Positions 16,168-24,896 of a stretch of DNA of 64,000 nt are shown here, piece by piece (position 1 is the stretch's first letter; each line of letters starts with the position of its first letter). The translations under genes and the position numbers were made by a program. Source of the DNA: Labrenzia sp. THAF82 (GTDB taxonomy: Bacteria; Pseudomonadota; Alphaproteobacteria; Rhizobiales; Stappiaceae); NCBI RefSeq assembly GCF_009363435.1, contig NZ_CP045354.1, positions 2,446,501 to 2,510,500 of the forward strand, written 5' to 3'. The notes beneath the pieces were generated by a model. That model did not search any database. It saw only the letters and a list, made by a program, of their open reading frames with translations, and had not been told where the DNA came from.

Positions 16168-16844
16168 ACATGATCGCGTCCAAGGCACCTTCAGGCGAAG
16201 CGCTCGCAAAACTGAGGGCGGAAGCGCAAGCAACCATAAGGGACCTGCGCGACCGGATCGAGACGCTGGACAATGACAGCATCGATCTGATCCTGCGCTC
16301 GGCCCGCTCGCATTATGCCTGGCAGGACAAGCCTGTTCCGCCAGAGTTGCTGGAAATCATTTACGACATCACCGCTGCGGGGCCGACCAGCATGAACTCA
16401 TGCCCGGCGCGCTTCTTTTTTGTCGAAACAGCCGAAGCCAAGCAGCGTCTGGCCAAGTCGTTGAAAGACAAGAATATCGACAAGATGATGTCGGCACCGG
16501 TTTCCGTGATCATTGCGCATGACGTCGAGTTCTGGAAAGAGCTGCCATACCTGTTTCCTCATGAAGACCGGCGCCCCCATTTCATGCACAAGCCCGAGCA
16601 TTCCGAGGTGACCGCCTTTCGCAATGGAACCCTGCAGGGTGCCTATTTCATGATCGCGGCGCGTGCTGTTGGACTGGATGTTGGAGCCATGTCCGGGTTT
16701 TCCAATGCGATCGTCGATGAAGAGTTCTTCTCTGGTACATCCCTGAAATCCAACTTCCTTTGCAATCTCGGCTATGCCGACGAAACGGCTCTGTTTCAGA
16801 AATTGCCAAGGCTGCCGTTCGACACGGCTTGCAAGTTTCTGTGA
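16164..16844 (+). CDS. Nitroreductase-family protein (malonic semialdehyde reductase RutE-like)
   Basis: 226 residues. An N-terminal extension of about 40 residues precedes the FMN-binding RSARSHYAWQDKPVPPELLE stretch, then GPTSMNSCPARFFFV, TLQGAYFMIAARAVGLDVGA and the C-terminal RLPFDT. This is closest to the RutE/HadB subgroup, which reduces malonic semialdehyde to 3-hydroxypropionate with NAD(P)H. Its ATG overlaps the FAH stop. Beside a malonyl-CoA decarboxylase this hints at C3 intermediates in the pathway. Reduction of a quinone or nitro group on an aromatic is the alternative. Confidence 0.88.
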   Translation: MNMIASKAPSGEALAKLRAEAQATIRDLRDRIETLDNDSIDLILRSARSHYAWQDKPVPPELLEIIYDITAAGPTSMNSCPARFFFVETAEAKQRLAKSLKDKNIDKMMSAPVSVIIAHDVEFWKELPYLFPHEDRRPHFMHKPEHSEVTAFRNGTLQGAYFMIAARAVGLDVGAMSGFSNAIVDEEFFSGTSLKSNFLCNLGYADETALFQKLPRLPFDTACKFL

Positions 16845-16854
16845 GGTTCGGTCC

Positions 16855-17310
16855 GTGGCCTTGAAGGAAAAAACAGTCGTCAAACTCCGGGCAAAGGCAA
16901 ATGGCCTGTCGCATTCGCGGACGGATATCGGAATTCGCGATGTCAGCTATTCGATTGACGAGCCTGTTGCACGGGGCGGGACCAATCTTGGACCGGCACC
17001 GACTGAGGCTGCTCTTGGGGCACTGGCCGGTTGCACCAATGTCATCGGACACAAATGCGCTGCGAAACTCGGTGTCGATATCGGTCATATGGAAATTGAA
17101 ATCACCTGCGAATTCGACCGCAGGGGCGTCACGCTGGAGGAAGAGATTGACGTTCCCTTTGTTGCATTGCGTCAGGTTGTGAGCGCCGACGGAAGTCTTT
17201 CGGAAGACGATCTTCGGCGGGTCGGCGATGAAGTCGCAAAATACTGTCCCTTGTCCAAACTGTTCGAACAGTCAGGGACCAAACTTGAGACGATCTGGCA
17301 AAAAGCCTGA
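16855..17310 (+). CDS. OsmC-family protein
   Basis: 151 residues from GTG 16855. Two redox Cys sit in the expected OsmC positions: GALAGCTNV (about residue 60) and AKYCPLSKLF (about 125). OsmC/Ohr proteins reduce organic hydroperoxides through this Cys pair. Here the protein may detoxify peroxides produced by the pathway's oxygenase. It starts 10 bases after the nitroreductase stop, in the same operon. The open frame extends upstream to an ATG inside the nitroreductase gene, but that would add a non-homologous tail. Confidence 0.88.
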   Translation: MALKEKTVVKLRAKANGLSHSRTDIGIRDVSYSIDEPVARGGTNLGPAPTEAALGALAGCTNVIGHKCAAKLGVDIGHMEIEITCEFDRRGVTLEEEIDVPFVALRQVVSADGSLSEDDLRRVGDEVAKYCPLSKLFEQSGTKLETIWQKA

Positions 17311-17341
17311 CCGGTCTCGCTTTCTTTGGGAGGAGAATGTC

Positions 17342-18427
17342 ATGATTGGAAAACTGACAAGACAGAGCGCATTGGCGCTGGCTTTCCTGAGTGCAACCGC
17401 AGTGCCGTCCTTTGCGACGGAAACGATCAAGGCTGTGGTCATTGACGGATATCCGGCACGAGCGCTCTGGGTGAAGGAGTTCACCAACTTCTTTATTCCG
17501 GAAGTCGACAAACGTCTTGCTGAGACTGGTAACTACAAGATGGATTGGCAGGAGAGCTATGGCGGATCCATCGTCAAGCCGAAAGGTGTTCTGGAAGGTG
17601 TGAAACTCGGACTGGGCGACATCGGCATCGTCACGACGATTTTCCATTCATCCAAGTTGCCAAGCCAGGCGCTTGCAGCCGTAACGCCGTTCATTGCTCC
17701 GGATTCCCGGGCGGTTGCCAAGGCGGTGGATGAGATCGCCAAAGAGTTCCCGACGATGCAGAAGGAGTTCGAGGCACAAAACCAGGTCTATCTGGCAACT
17801 GGCGTCGTGCTCGATACCTATCAGCTGTTCTCCAAGGACCCGGTCAACTCGCTGAAGGATGTTGAGGGCAGCAAGGTCGCCGGAGCCGGCATGAACCTGC
17901 GGTATCTTGAAGGCATCGAAGGTGCTGCAGGCGTGCGTGGCGGTCTGACCGACTTCTACAACATGCTGCAGACCGGCCTGGTCGACAATGCGATGCTTTG
18001 GCCGGAAGCTGCAAAGACATTCAAGATCGCGGAAGTCGCTCCCTACATGCTGAAGGCAGACCTTGGTGCGGTGAATTCCAAGACGATCACGGTCAACAAG
18101 GACTATTGGGACGGTCTTCCGGACGAAGTGAAAAATGTTCTGCAGGACGTGGCTGTTGAGTATCGCGACCACGTTGCCGGCATTGCCATGGACAGAGCCG
18201 ATGCAAGTCGGTCAGCATTTGTCGAATCCGGTGGGACGGTCGTTGACTTAGACCCGGCTGAGCGGAAAAACTGGGCGGAAGCCATGCCGAACATTGCCGT
18301 GGAATGGGCCGCAGAGCTGGATTCCAAAGGTGAACCGGGCAGCGATATGCTGAAAGCTTATATGACGAAGCTGCAGGAAGCCGGGTACTCACCTGTCCGC
18401 GACTGGTCTGCAGAGCTTTCTCAGTAA
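17342..18427 (+). CDS. TRAP transporter solute-binding protein (DctP family)
   Basis: 361 residues with a 23-residue signal peptide (cleavage near PSFATET) after the strong ribosome site GGGAGGAG. The DctP fold shows in LKDVEGSKVAGAGMNLRYLE (domain II) and the ligand-anchoring Arg of that segment. It delivers the substrate to the DctQ/DctM pair encoded next. TRAP systems take up carboxylates, including aromatic and sugar acids. The co-transcribed ring-cleavage enzyme points to an aromatic or cyclic carboxylate (inference). The open frame extends upstream into the OsmC gene but the signal peptide fixes this start. Confidence 0.93.
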   Translation: MIGKLTRQSALALAFLSATAVPSFATETIKAVVIDGYPARALWVKEFTNFFIPEVDKRLAETGNYKMDWQESYGGSIVKPKGVLEGVKLGLGDIGIVTTIFHSSKLPSQALAAVTPFIAPDSRAVAKAVDEIAKEFPTMQKEFEAQNQVYLATGVVLDTYQLFSKDPVNSLKDVEGSKVAGAGMNLRYLEGIEGAAGVRGGLTDFYNMLQTGLVDNAMLWPEAAKTFKIAEVAPYMLKADLGAVNSKTITVNKDYWDGLPDEVKNVLQDVAVEYRDHVAGIAMDRADASRSAFVESGGTVVDLDPAERKNWAEAMPNIAVEWAAELDSKGEPGSDMLKAYMTKLQEAGYSPVRDWSAELSQ

Positions 18428-18458
18428 AGCGCCAGCAGCGCACAAGTGGAGCGCCAGA

Positions 18459-19019
18459 ATGTTGCGTCCAATTCTTTCTGGCGTTCGCGCCTTCTCCAGA
18501 CTTGCCAACTGGGTGGCCATGGGTGCCAACGCAGTTGGTACCCTCATCGTGCTCGCCCTGATCATGGTGGTGAATTACGACGTCGTCGCGCGCGGTTTGT
18601 TCAACGCACCGTTTCGCGGCGCTGTCGAAGTCGTTCAGTTCTCCATGGTGCTGATTGTCTTCCTGCAACTGCCCGACGTGGTGAGAATGAACCGGCTCAC
18701 CCGGTCGGACGGTTTTCTGACAATCCTTCAGGCGACCAAGCCGAAACTTGCTGAATCGATCCGGCGGATCATCAACTTCGCCTCGGCCGTGTTCATGACG
18801 CTGGTTGCCTATGCAATCTGGCCAGAGTTTCTGGAAATGTACGAGACACAGGACTATTTCGGCGTCCCGGGCATTTTCACGGCTCCCTGGTGGCCGCTGA
18901 AACTTGCCATATTCCTGAGCGCAGCCCTGTGCTTGATCTTGTTTGCTCTCAAAGCCCTGACCGGTGAGAGGTCCACCGACCCTGTCCGTTACACCAAACA
19001 GCCAGAGGATAACGCGTGA
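18459..19019 (+). CDS. TRAP transporter small permease (DctQ family)
   Basis: 186 residues with four hydrophobic segments (about 25-45, 62-80, 105-125 and 148-170) and the DctQ stretch MVVNYDVVARGLFNAPFRG. It is the small membrane subunit that pairs with DctM. Its 3' end overlaps the DctM start by 4 bases, indicating coupling. Confidence 0.93.
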   Translation: MLRPILSGVRAFSRLANWVAMGANAVGTLIVLALIMVVNYDVVARGLFNAPFRGAVEVVQFSMVLIVFLQLPDVVRMNRLTRSDGFLTILQATKPKLAESIRRIINFASAVFMTLVAYAIWPEFLEMYETQDYFGVPGIFTAPWWPLKLAIFLSAALCLILFALKALTGERSTDPVRYTKQPEDNA

Positions 19020-20323
19020 GCCCTTTCGAAATCGGCATTCTGTCCGTCATCGCGATTGTCGTACTGGTCTATCTCGGTGTTTACATTCCAATCGCGCTTG
19101 GGCTGGTGTCCTTTGTCTCGATCGTGTTGATGCGGGACAATTTCGATCTGGCCGTCAATCTTCTCAAGATCGCGATTGGCGACAGTGTGATGGAATACAC
19201 TTTCGCCACGGTTCCCCTGTTTACCTTCATGGGCCTGATTGTCTCAAAGGCAGGGCTGGGAGCCGACATTTATGCGGTGATGAATTCAGGTTTCAAGAAG
19301 GTCAAAGGTGGCATCGGCATGGCAACAGTCGGCGCCAATGCTGTCTTCGCTGCCGTGACCGGATCTTCGATTGCCTCAGCATCGGTGTTTTCAAAGGTCT
19401 CCGTCCCGCAAATGCTGGCCTTTGACTATAACCCGCGATTTGCCGTCGGCGTTGTCGCCGGGTCTTCGGTCCTTGGCATGATCATTCCACCTTCGGCCAT
19501 GCTGATCATCTATTCCTTTGTTGCCGAGCAAAGTGTTGGCGACATGTTTCTGGCCGGTGTGGTGCCAGGCCTTCTGCTGGCAGCAGCCTATGTGATTGCC
19601 ATCTTTCTGATGGGCCGATTTGCACCCAGCTATGTGGGTGGGCGACCTGCGGAGGAAACTGAATGGATGTCTCCGTGGGAAATTGCCGAAAAGACCCTGC
19701 CGACGCTGTTCCTGATTTCCGTGGTCCTGGGTGGTATTTACACGGGATGGTTCACCCCTGTTGAAGCCGGGGCCGCCGGTGCGCTTCTGGGTCTGGTTAT
19801 TGCAGCCTTCCGGCGCCGTCTCTCGCTGCATTCTCTTTGGAGCACGCTTCTCGAAACGGGGCACATCACGGCATCCATCCTGTTTTTGATTACCGCTGCA
19901 TCGATCTACAGCCGCATGCTGGGTCTTGCCGGTCTGCCGAATGAGCTTGGCGACCTTCTGACTGAAACCCAGATGAGCTTCTTCTGGGTGATGGTCATCT
20001 ACGTGTTGTTGATGATCTTCCTCGGCACTCTGTTGGACACGGCCTCCATCATCCTGATTGTCGTGCCGCTGTTTTTGCCTCTCGTCGAGCCTATGGGACT
20101 GTCCCTGATCTGGTTCGGCATCGTCACGGTCGTCGGTGCCGAGATCGGTCTGCTGACACCACCTCTCGGCATATCCTGCTTTGTTATCAAGGCAACGCTC
20201 AACGATCCGCGGATTTCACTCAAGGATGTCTTTATCGGCGCGTTTCCCTTTGCGGTGGTGATGCTGATCGTCCTCATTATTCTGATCCGCTGGCCTTCTC
20301 TGAGCCTGGCCATACTGAACTAG
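19016..20323 (+). CDS. TRAP transporter large permease (DctM family)
   Basis: 435 residues, the full DctM length, with about 12 transmembrane segments. Family marks are NAVFAAVTGSSIASASVFSK, GVVAGSSVLGMIIPPSAML (Na+/substrate loop), GWFTPVEAGAAGALLGL and a second IGLLTPPLGISCFV hairpin. It is the Na+-driven translocation subunit of the operon's TRAP system. Confidence 0.95.
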   Translation: MSPFEIGILSVIAIVVLVYLGVYIPIALGLVSFVSIVLMRDNFDLAVNLLKIAIGDSVMEYTFATVPLFTFMGLIVSKAGLGADIYAVMNSGFKKVKGGIGMATVGANAVFAAVTGSSIASASVFSKVSVPQMLAFDYNPRFAVGVVAGSSVLGMIIPPSAMLIIYSFVAEQSVGDMFLAGVVPGLLLAAAYVIAIFLMGRFAPSYVGGRPAEETEWMSPWEIAEKTLPTLFLISVVLGGIYTGWFTPVEAGAAGALLGLVIAAFRRRLSLHSLWSTLLETGHITASILFLITAASIYSRMLGLAGLPNELGDLLTETQMSFFWVMVIYVLLMIFLGTLLDTASIILIVVPLFLPLVEPMGLSLIWFGIVTVVGAEIGLLTPPLGISCFVIKATLNDPRISLKDVFIGAFPFAVVMLIVLIILIRWPSLSLAILN

Positions 20324-20333
20324 GAACTCTGTC

Positions 20334-21203
20334 ATGCGTCACGTGACCAAGGACAACATTACCGACGTCTTCATGAGCTATTTCGGGCCTGAAACGGACC
20401 CGAGATTGAAGGAGATTCTGAAGAGCCTCGTCACACACCTGCATGCCTTTGCAAAAGAGACCAACCTGACCCATGAAGAATGGCAGAAGGGGATCGAGTT
20501 TCTGGAATGGGCAGGCGACATCTCTGACAAGGAGCGCCATGAATTCGTGCTCCTTTCAGATGTGCTCGGACTATCGTCTCTGGTCGACATGCTTCATTCC
20601 AATCCGCACGGCACATCTTCAAGTGTGCTCGGGCCGTTCCACATCACCGGTTCGCCGCCTCTGGCAATTGGAGGGGACCTAAGACAGGATTTCAACGAGC
20701 AGGTTCTTCTTGCCAAGGGAACCATTCGGGATGACAAAGGCCAACCAATCGAAGGTGCTGAACTCGACATCTGGCAAACAGCGCCAAACGGGCTTTACTC
20801 CAGCCAGGACCCGGATCAGGACACCTATTCCTTTCATGGCATTCAAACGACCGGCAAGGACGGGCGATACGCTTTTACCACCGTCAAACCCGTAAGCTAT
20901 ACGGTGCCAAGTGACGGACCGGTGGGCGACATATTAACGGCAAGCGGGCGCCACCCGTGGAGGCCCTCACATCTCCATTATATCGTCAAAGCGCCTGGTT
21001 TCCGGCCACTCGTTACGGAGATTTTCCCCGATGACGATCCTTACCTGGATCAGGACACGGTTTTTGGCGTGCGTGCGGATCTTGTCATGACTTATGTCGA
21101 AGAGGCTGCCGGAACCTTTCCAACCGAAGGGTTTGAACTATCCGGAAAAGTAGACGGACCATATCTTGTGGCGGATTTTGATCTGGTGCTGGTTCGCGAA
21201 TAG
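20334..21203 (+). CDS. Intradiol ring-cleavage dioxygenase (hydroxyquinol/catechol 1,2-dioxygenase-like)
   Basis: 289 residues. The N-terminal catechol-dioxygenase helical dimerisation domain (1-100) is followed by the beta-sandwich catalytic core. Fe(III) ligands are present as Y155 (PNGLY), Y189 (SYTVPSDGPVGD), H213 and H215 (GRHPWRPSHLHY). The YTVPxDGPVG and GRHPWRPxHLH signatures are those of hydroxyquinol 1,2-dioxygenases more than catechol enzymes. It would open 1,2,4-trihydroxybenzene or a similar diol between the hydroxyls. No maleylacetate reductase lies nearby, which is odd for the standard hydroxyquinol route. It is the last gene of the rightward operon. Confidence 0.92.
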   Translation: MRHVTKDNITDVFMSYFGPETDPRLKEILKSLVTHLHAFAKETNLTHEEWQKGIEFLEWAGDISDKERHEFVLLSDVLGLSSLVDMLHSNPHGTSSSVLGPFHITGSPPLAIGGDLRQDFNEQVLLAKGTIRDDKGQPIEGAELDIWQTAPNGLYSSQDPDQDTYSFHGIQTTGKDGRYAFTTVKPVSYTVPSDGPVGDILTASGRHPWRPSHLHYIVKAPGFRPLVTEIFPDDDPYLDQDTVFGVRADLVMTYVEEAAGTFPTEGFELSGKVDGPYLVADFDLVLVRE

Positions 21204-21350
21204 GACCGTCAAAAGACAGAGACAGGCTCACACAAAACCCTGAGTGAGCTGCAGGGCGCATTGATACTTTCTTTCAGAAGTGGGATCTTTCGCGTTGAAC
21301 CTTCGCAGCAGCAGCGCCAGGAAACAACAGCAAATCATTGCGTGTTTCGC

Positions 21351-22031
21351 CTATTCGGCAGCTTCGAGCGTGAAGTGTCTTTCCAGGAAAGCGCCGGTCC
21401 GCTTGTAGTGATCCAGAAGCAGGGCACAGGCATGGTCCGCATCGCGATCGACCGCAGCGTTCATGATGTCTTGATGCTCCTTGCCGATATCCCGCTTGGA
21501 ATAATTCAGCGCTTTACCGGCGAGATACCGGTAGCGGATGTTGAGATCGTAAAGCTGGTTGCAGAACTTGAGCAGTACCGGCGAGTTGCAGGCGCTGATG
21601 AGGTTCATGTGAAAGGCCTTGTGCAGCTCTTCAAACCGTTCCACGTTGCCGCGTGGTTCACGCATCATCCGGTGATGGCTGATCACGAGCCGATCTTCCC
21701 AAGCCTGATCTGCGACAGCCAGGCTTTCCCGCAGAGCCATCTCCTCAAGCTGGCAGCGCAATTTCAGGATTTCGCTGAAGTTGTGCGGGCTGATTTCTGC
21801 TGTGCGGAAACCGCGTTGATCGAGGCGTTCCACCAAAAGATCGGAGACCAGCAAGGTCAGTGCTTCGCGAATTGGCGATCCGCCCATGTCGAGGATCTTG
21901 CGCAGATTCTCGATTTTCAACTTCTGACCAGGGGGCAGTTCACCTACCAGGATCATACGCCTGATGGACAAATAAGCGCGTTGCGTTGCTGAAGGCTCTT
22001 GTGCCGGATCGATGTGTGTTTGAATGTTCAT
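21351..22031 (-). CDS. GntR-family regulator (FCD subfamily)
   Basis: 226 residues from ATG 22031. The winged helix (about 15-80: QRAYLSIRRMILVGELPPGQ, GGSPIREALTLL) is followed by an all-helical FCD effector domain with candidate metal ligands in ELHKAFHMNLISA and EHQDIMNA. FCD regulators sense small organic acids. It converges on the dioxygenase gene. The perfect ATAATATCGATATTAT box ends 5 bases before its ATG and recurs at the two other promoters of the island, so it probably controls the island and itself. An upstream in-frame start at 22097 would run through the box and is rejected. Confidence 0.93.
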   Translation of the reverse strand: MNIQTHIDPAQEPSATQRAYLSIRRMILVGELPPGQKLKIENLRKILDMGGSPIREALTLLVSDLLVERLDQRGFRTAEISPHNFSEILKLRCQLEEMALRESLAVADQAWEDRLVISHHRMMREPRGNVERFEELHKAFHMNLISACNSPVLLKFCNQLYDLNIRYRYLAGKALNYSKRDIGKEHQDIMNAAVDRDADHACALLLDHYKRTGAFLERHFTLEAAE

Positions 22032-22036
22032 ACCTG

Positions 22037-22052
22037 ATAATATCGATATTAT
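22037..22052 (-). promoter_or_regulatory. Perfect GntR operator (autoregulation)
   Basis: ATAATATCGATATTAT is a perfect 16-bp palindrome immediately upstream of the gntR-type ATG. Variants with two mismatches occur at 13337 and 15210. The spacing implies a very short or absent leader in the regulator mRNA. Confidence 0.8.
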
Positions 22053-22155
22053 GGCTGTTATACCACTTTTAACTAGAAGTATTCCAGGTAAGGTCAAGCA
22101 AATTTGATAGGGATATCGCCAATCTGGGCTGCCGAATGCCGATTTTCAGGGCAGA

Positions 22156-23226
22156 TCAGTTTTGAGCCTGTTTCTCAATCAGTGTCTTGATGGCGGCTTT
22201 GCGGTCAATCATCCCTGGATGAGTGGAAAGAATATCGGTTCTTTCGCAGGATTCTCCGCAATCGGCGAGGACCTTGTCCAGGAGGCGCGTAACCGCGAGT
22301 GGGTCCCTACCTGATTTCAGCATCAATTCAACGCTGACCCGGTCCGCATCGTGTTCGAACTCACGTGAATAGGCTCTGGATTGCAGGATGCCCGCCTGAG
22401 CGACCAATTCATCCAACAGCTGACCGTCATCGCCTGTGACTGCGCCGATCAGCAGGTAAAACCCGGCAACTCGATAAATCTGCTGGAGAGAATGTTTTTC
22501 GGTCACGTGACCGATTTCGTGGGCAAGCACACCGGCCACTTCATCGAGTGTTTCGCTGAATGTGATCAGCTCATCGGTCACGACGATGGTTCCGCCCGGG
22601 AGTGCGAATGCATTGGCGCCAAAGATGCCGCCTTTGCGAAACTCCAGATTCATGCTGTCCGGTTCCAATTCCGCGGTTTGCAGCAGTTCCTCGAAAACAG
22701 TCTGATACTTTTGTCTTTCACTGTCCGGCAATTCGGACGCAGAAAAGACTGATCTGTCGAGAGATTGCAAAGTGCCGTAGTCGAGGATGTCGGAATAAAC
22801 AGTCGGAGTGACATGAGCCGCAGCATAGGCGGCCAGGGGCAAGCCCCAGCGATAGGCACCAAAAACAACGACGAGACACAGAATGAAGGAAGCTGCAGCC
22901 CATTTGAGCGAGCCTTCGAAACGGTTCAGTTGATCGACGAAACCGCCCTTGTGACCGAACAGCTCGTCAATGCCGACGTCGTCCCCGGTTTCGAACACGG
23001 CTCCACCAGCGAAATAAACCTTCCTGGAAAGTCCATGAAGCTTGTCGCTGACACGGTCAAGCTCAAGCATTCTCGCGCTGGGCTGACCGTCGATGTCGAC
23101 AAGGATCAGTTCTCCGGTTCTCTTGATCTTTGCAGGGAGGCTTTTTGCCTCGCCACTTTCGAAAAACTTGCCGTTTACGGTCTGCATGATGGTTCGGTTG
23201 CCGGCTTGGTTCGGGTCCGGGTTCAT
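22156..23226 (-). CDS. M48-family membrane metallopeptidase
   Basis: 356 residues. A hydrophobic segment at about 108-130 anchors it in the inner membrane. The catalytic HEIGH lies at 236-240 (VLAHEIGHVTEKH), with the third zinc ligand in REFEHDAD (E291). A SLAS-like N-terminal domain resembles the usual partner region of this family. M48 peptidases (HtpX/BepA type) cleave misfolded membrane or envelope proteins. It lies downstream of the DUF898 gene on the same strand; M48 and DUF898 genes are often paired. A large hairpin separates them. Confidence 0.9.
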   Translation of the reverse strand: MNPDPNQAGNRTIMQTVNGKFFESGEAKSLPAKIKRTGELILVDIDGQPSARMLELDRVSDKLHGLSRKVYFAGGAVFETGDDVGIDELFGHKGGFVDQLNRFEGSLKWAAASFILCLVVVFGAYRWGLPLAAYAAAHVTPTVYSDILDYGTLQSLDRSVFSASELPDSERQKYQTVFEELLQTAELEPDSMNLEFRKGGIFGANAFALPGGTIVVTDELITFSETLDEVAGVLAHEIGHVTEKHSLQQIYRVAGFYLLIGAVTGDDGQLLDELVAQAGILQSRAYSREFEHDADRVSVELMLKSGRDPLAVTRLLDKVLADCGESCERTDILSTHPGMIDRKAAIKTLIEKQAQN

Positions 23227-23345
23227 AAAATCATACCTTTGAGCGCCAAGCAGGCGCAGATCTGCGCGGGAATACCCGCGGAGCTGTGATTTTGCATTGC
23301 AATTCTTTCCTGGTCGACCTGAATGCTCGTTTATATGGGCCAGAC

Positions 23346-23436
23346 CCTTTAGAACAATCTGCTTTCATGCGCATTCGCATGAAAGCAGATTTCGGGTTCA
23401 GTACCAGTGCGGCAATTGCTCCCTTTGCTCTAAAGG
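23346..23436. repeat. Nested inverted repeats (REP/MITE-like element)
   Basis: An outer pair CCTTTAGA (23346-23353) and TCTAAAGG (23429-23436) encloses a perfect 16-bp stem. Its arms are AATCTGCTTTCATGCG (23356-23371) and CGCATGAAAGCAGATT (23376-23391), with a 4-base loop. The stem could act as a processing or termination hairpin between the DUF898 and M48 genes, but the outer repeats also suggest a small mobile or repetitive element. The right outer arm includes the DUF898 stop codon. Confidence 0.65.
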
Positions 23437-24518
23437 CCGAACTCAATGCCTTCCATGGCGGTGAACTCGGCAGCTGCCGCAGAACCTTCCTGAATGTTGT
23501 CACCGACAAATGTGTCCAGTGGCTCCAGCGATTTCAACTGCGTCTGGTCGGCAAAATAGCGCCAGGTACGCACTGCAGCCCAGGGACGCATCAGACCCAG
23601 TGTAAACAGGATGACAACGAGATTGGACAGCAGGATCCAGAGGTAACGTCGACGGCTGAGGCTTGAGTGCAGCCGGTGCCGGTTTTCGTTCAGTGTCGTG
23701 CTGTTGAAGGCGATGTTGCGGACGCCGGCAGCATAAAAAATGAAGGCGAGAACCGGTGCTGTATAGATCAACACGCCGAACAAAAGGAAGCTGAAGGCAA
23801 AACCGGTGGGAACAGCGTCATCACTTTCAAAGGCCGTTCCGATGCCGGAAAAATCGATGCCCGAGAGCAGCGCAACCGCAACGGAAATGATCCCGATGAC
23901 AATGAAACCAAGGAACATGACAAGGATGGTCATACCCCAGTTGGCATAAAGGTCGCCGAGGTTTGGATCTGTCTTGAACGAGGAGTTTCCATAACGCAGT
24001 CGATTGCCGATATAGGCGTTGTGCATGCGTGAGGCCACAGGCGCCAGAACGCCGGCTGTAAACACTGCCACCATCGGCATGACGAGGAAAACAAGAAAGG
24101 CTTTCCAGTAAGAAGGTTCAAAATTGAAGCGCAGGTTCCGGTAGCTGGTAACGCGTGCATTGAACCTGATGGACCGGTTGAACAACCAGGGAACGAAGCC
24201 GAGATAGATCAGGATAAGAATACCGGCCAGGGCAGGGGATATGAACGCTAGCGCCTGATAGATTACCAGCGCGATGATGACGATGATGCGGCCGATCAGA
24301 ATGTTGATCGGTCGGGCGTGATACTCGAAATTGTGGCCATCAAGAACCGTGTTTCCGTAAAAGTAGCGCTGATGCCGAACTTTGGCCCAGGCGCTGTAAA
24401 TGCCGAGAGTGACAATCGTGAGCAGCAGATTGACGATCCAGATGCCGAAATACTCGCCCGCCCGGCCGTTGAATTGAAACGGATGGGTGACAGGCGTTGG
24501 TTGGGGGGTCGTGTCCAT
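23430..24518 (-). CDS. DUF898 (YjgN-family) membrane protein
   Basis: 362 residues with the YjgN opening PFQFNGRAGEYFGIWIVNLL and LGIYSAWAKVRHQRYFYGNT repeated in modified form later (ALTLGL-like segment, then RPWAAVRTWRYFADQT). Seven to eight hydrophobic segments are visible. The function of DUF898 is unknown. Its association with the M48 peptidase suggests a membrane quality-control pair. It may be truncated or altered at its last codons by the inverted repeat element whose arm contains its stop. Confidence 0.9.
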   Translation of the reverse strand: MDTTPQPTPVTHPFQFNGRAGEYFGIWIVNLLLTIVTLGIYSAWAKVRHQRYFYGNTVLDGHNFEYHARPINILIGRIIVIIALVIYQALAFISPALAGILILIYLGFVPWLFNRSIRFNARVTSYRNLRFNFEPSYWKAFLVFLVMPMVAVFTAGVLAPVASRMHNAYIGNRLRYGNSSFKTDPNLGDLYANWGMTILVMFLGFIVIGIISVAVALLSGIDFSGIGTAFESDDAVPTGFAFSFLLFGVLIYTAPVLAFIFYAAGVRNIAFNSTTLNENRHRLHSSLSRRRYLWILLSNLVVILFTLGLMRPWAAVRTWRYFADQTQLKSLEPLDTFVGDNIQEGSAAAAEFTAMEGIEFGL

Positions 24519-24896
24519 GTCATTGGCCTATTTGAATAGAGAAACCTGAATGCTGAATAATATGCCTTAGCGAGAATGGGCATTAGCACGGAATGATTTT
24601 CTGGTGTGTGATCTGGATACCAGAATGGTCTGATTAATGGAGTTCAGACCTGAGTACAATCATACGTTTCAGCATGGTTAAGGACACCGGCCCCGAAACC
24701 GGTTGCCGTTCCGTCGAACCTGGTATGTCGCGGATTGGATATGATTGGAGCGGGCGAATGCAGGCGGCCTGGAGATCCGCGATACTGCGGACTTTGCAGA
24801 CTGGCTGTCGAGCCTGTATAGAGAGTGCGAAATGCGTAGCAGCCGCCAGATTTTCTTGCGCTGTACCAGGCACATTCAACAAAAAGAAAAAGCCCG
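24519..24896. other. Intergenic stretch with a short HigB/Gp49-like reading frame
   Basis: About 380 bases between the DUF898 start and trhO. A 51-codon frame (24745-24900, TTG start) encodes LEIRDTADFADWLSSLYRE, which resembles the N-terminus of Gp49/HigB-type toxin proteins (IEIRxTxxFxxWLxxL). It loses similarity afterwards and ends by overlapping the trhO ATG. It may be a decayed toxin fragment or chance. A GGCCCCGAAACCGG stretch near 24690 has short self-complementarity. No other gene is supported. Confidence 0.3.

Noticed and set aside
21261..21992. A 243-codon frame opposite the GntR gene
   Set aside because: It is antisense to a well-supported regulator and lacks its own signals.
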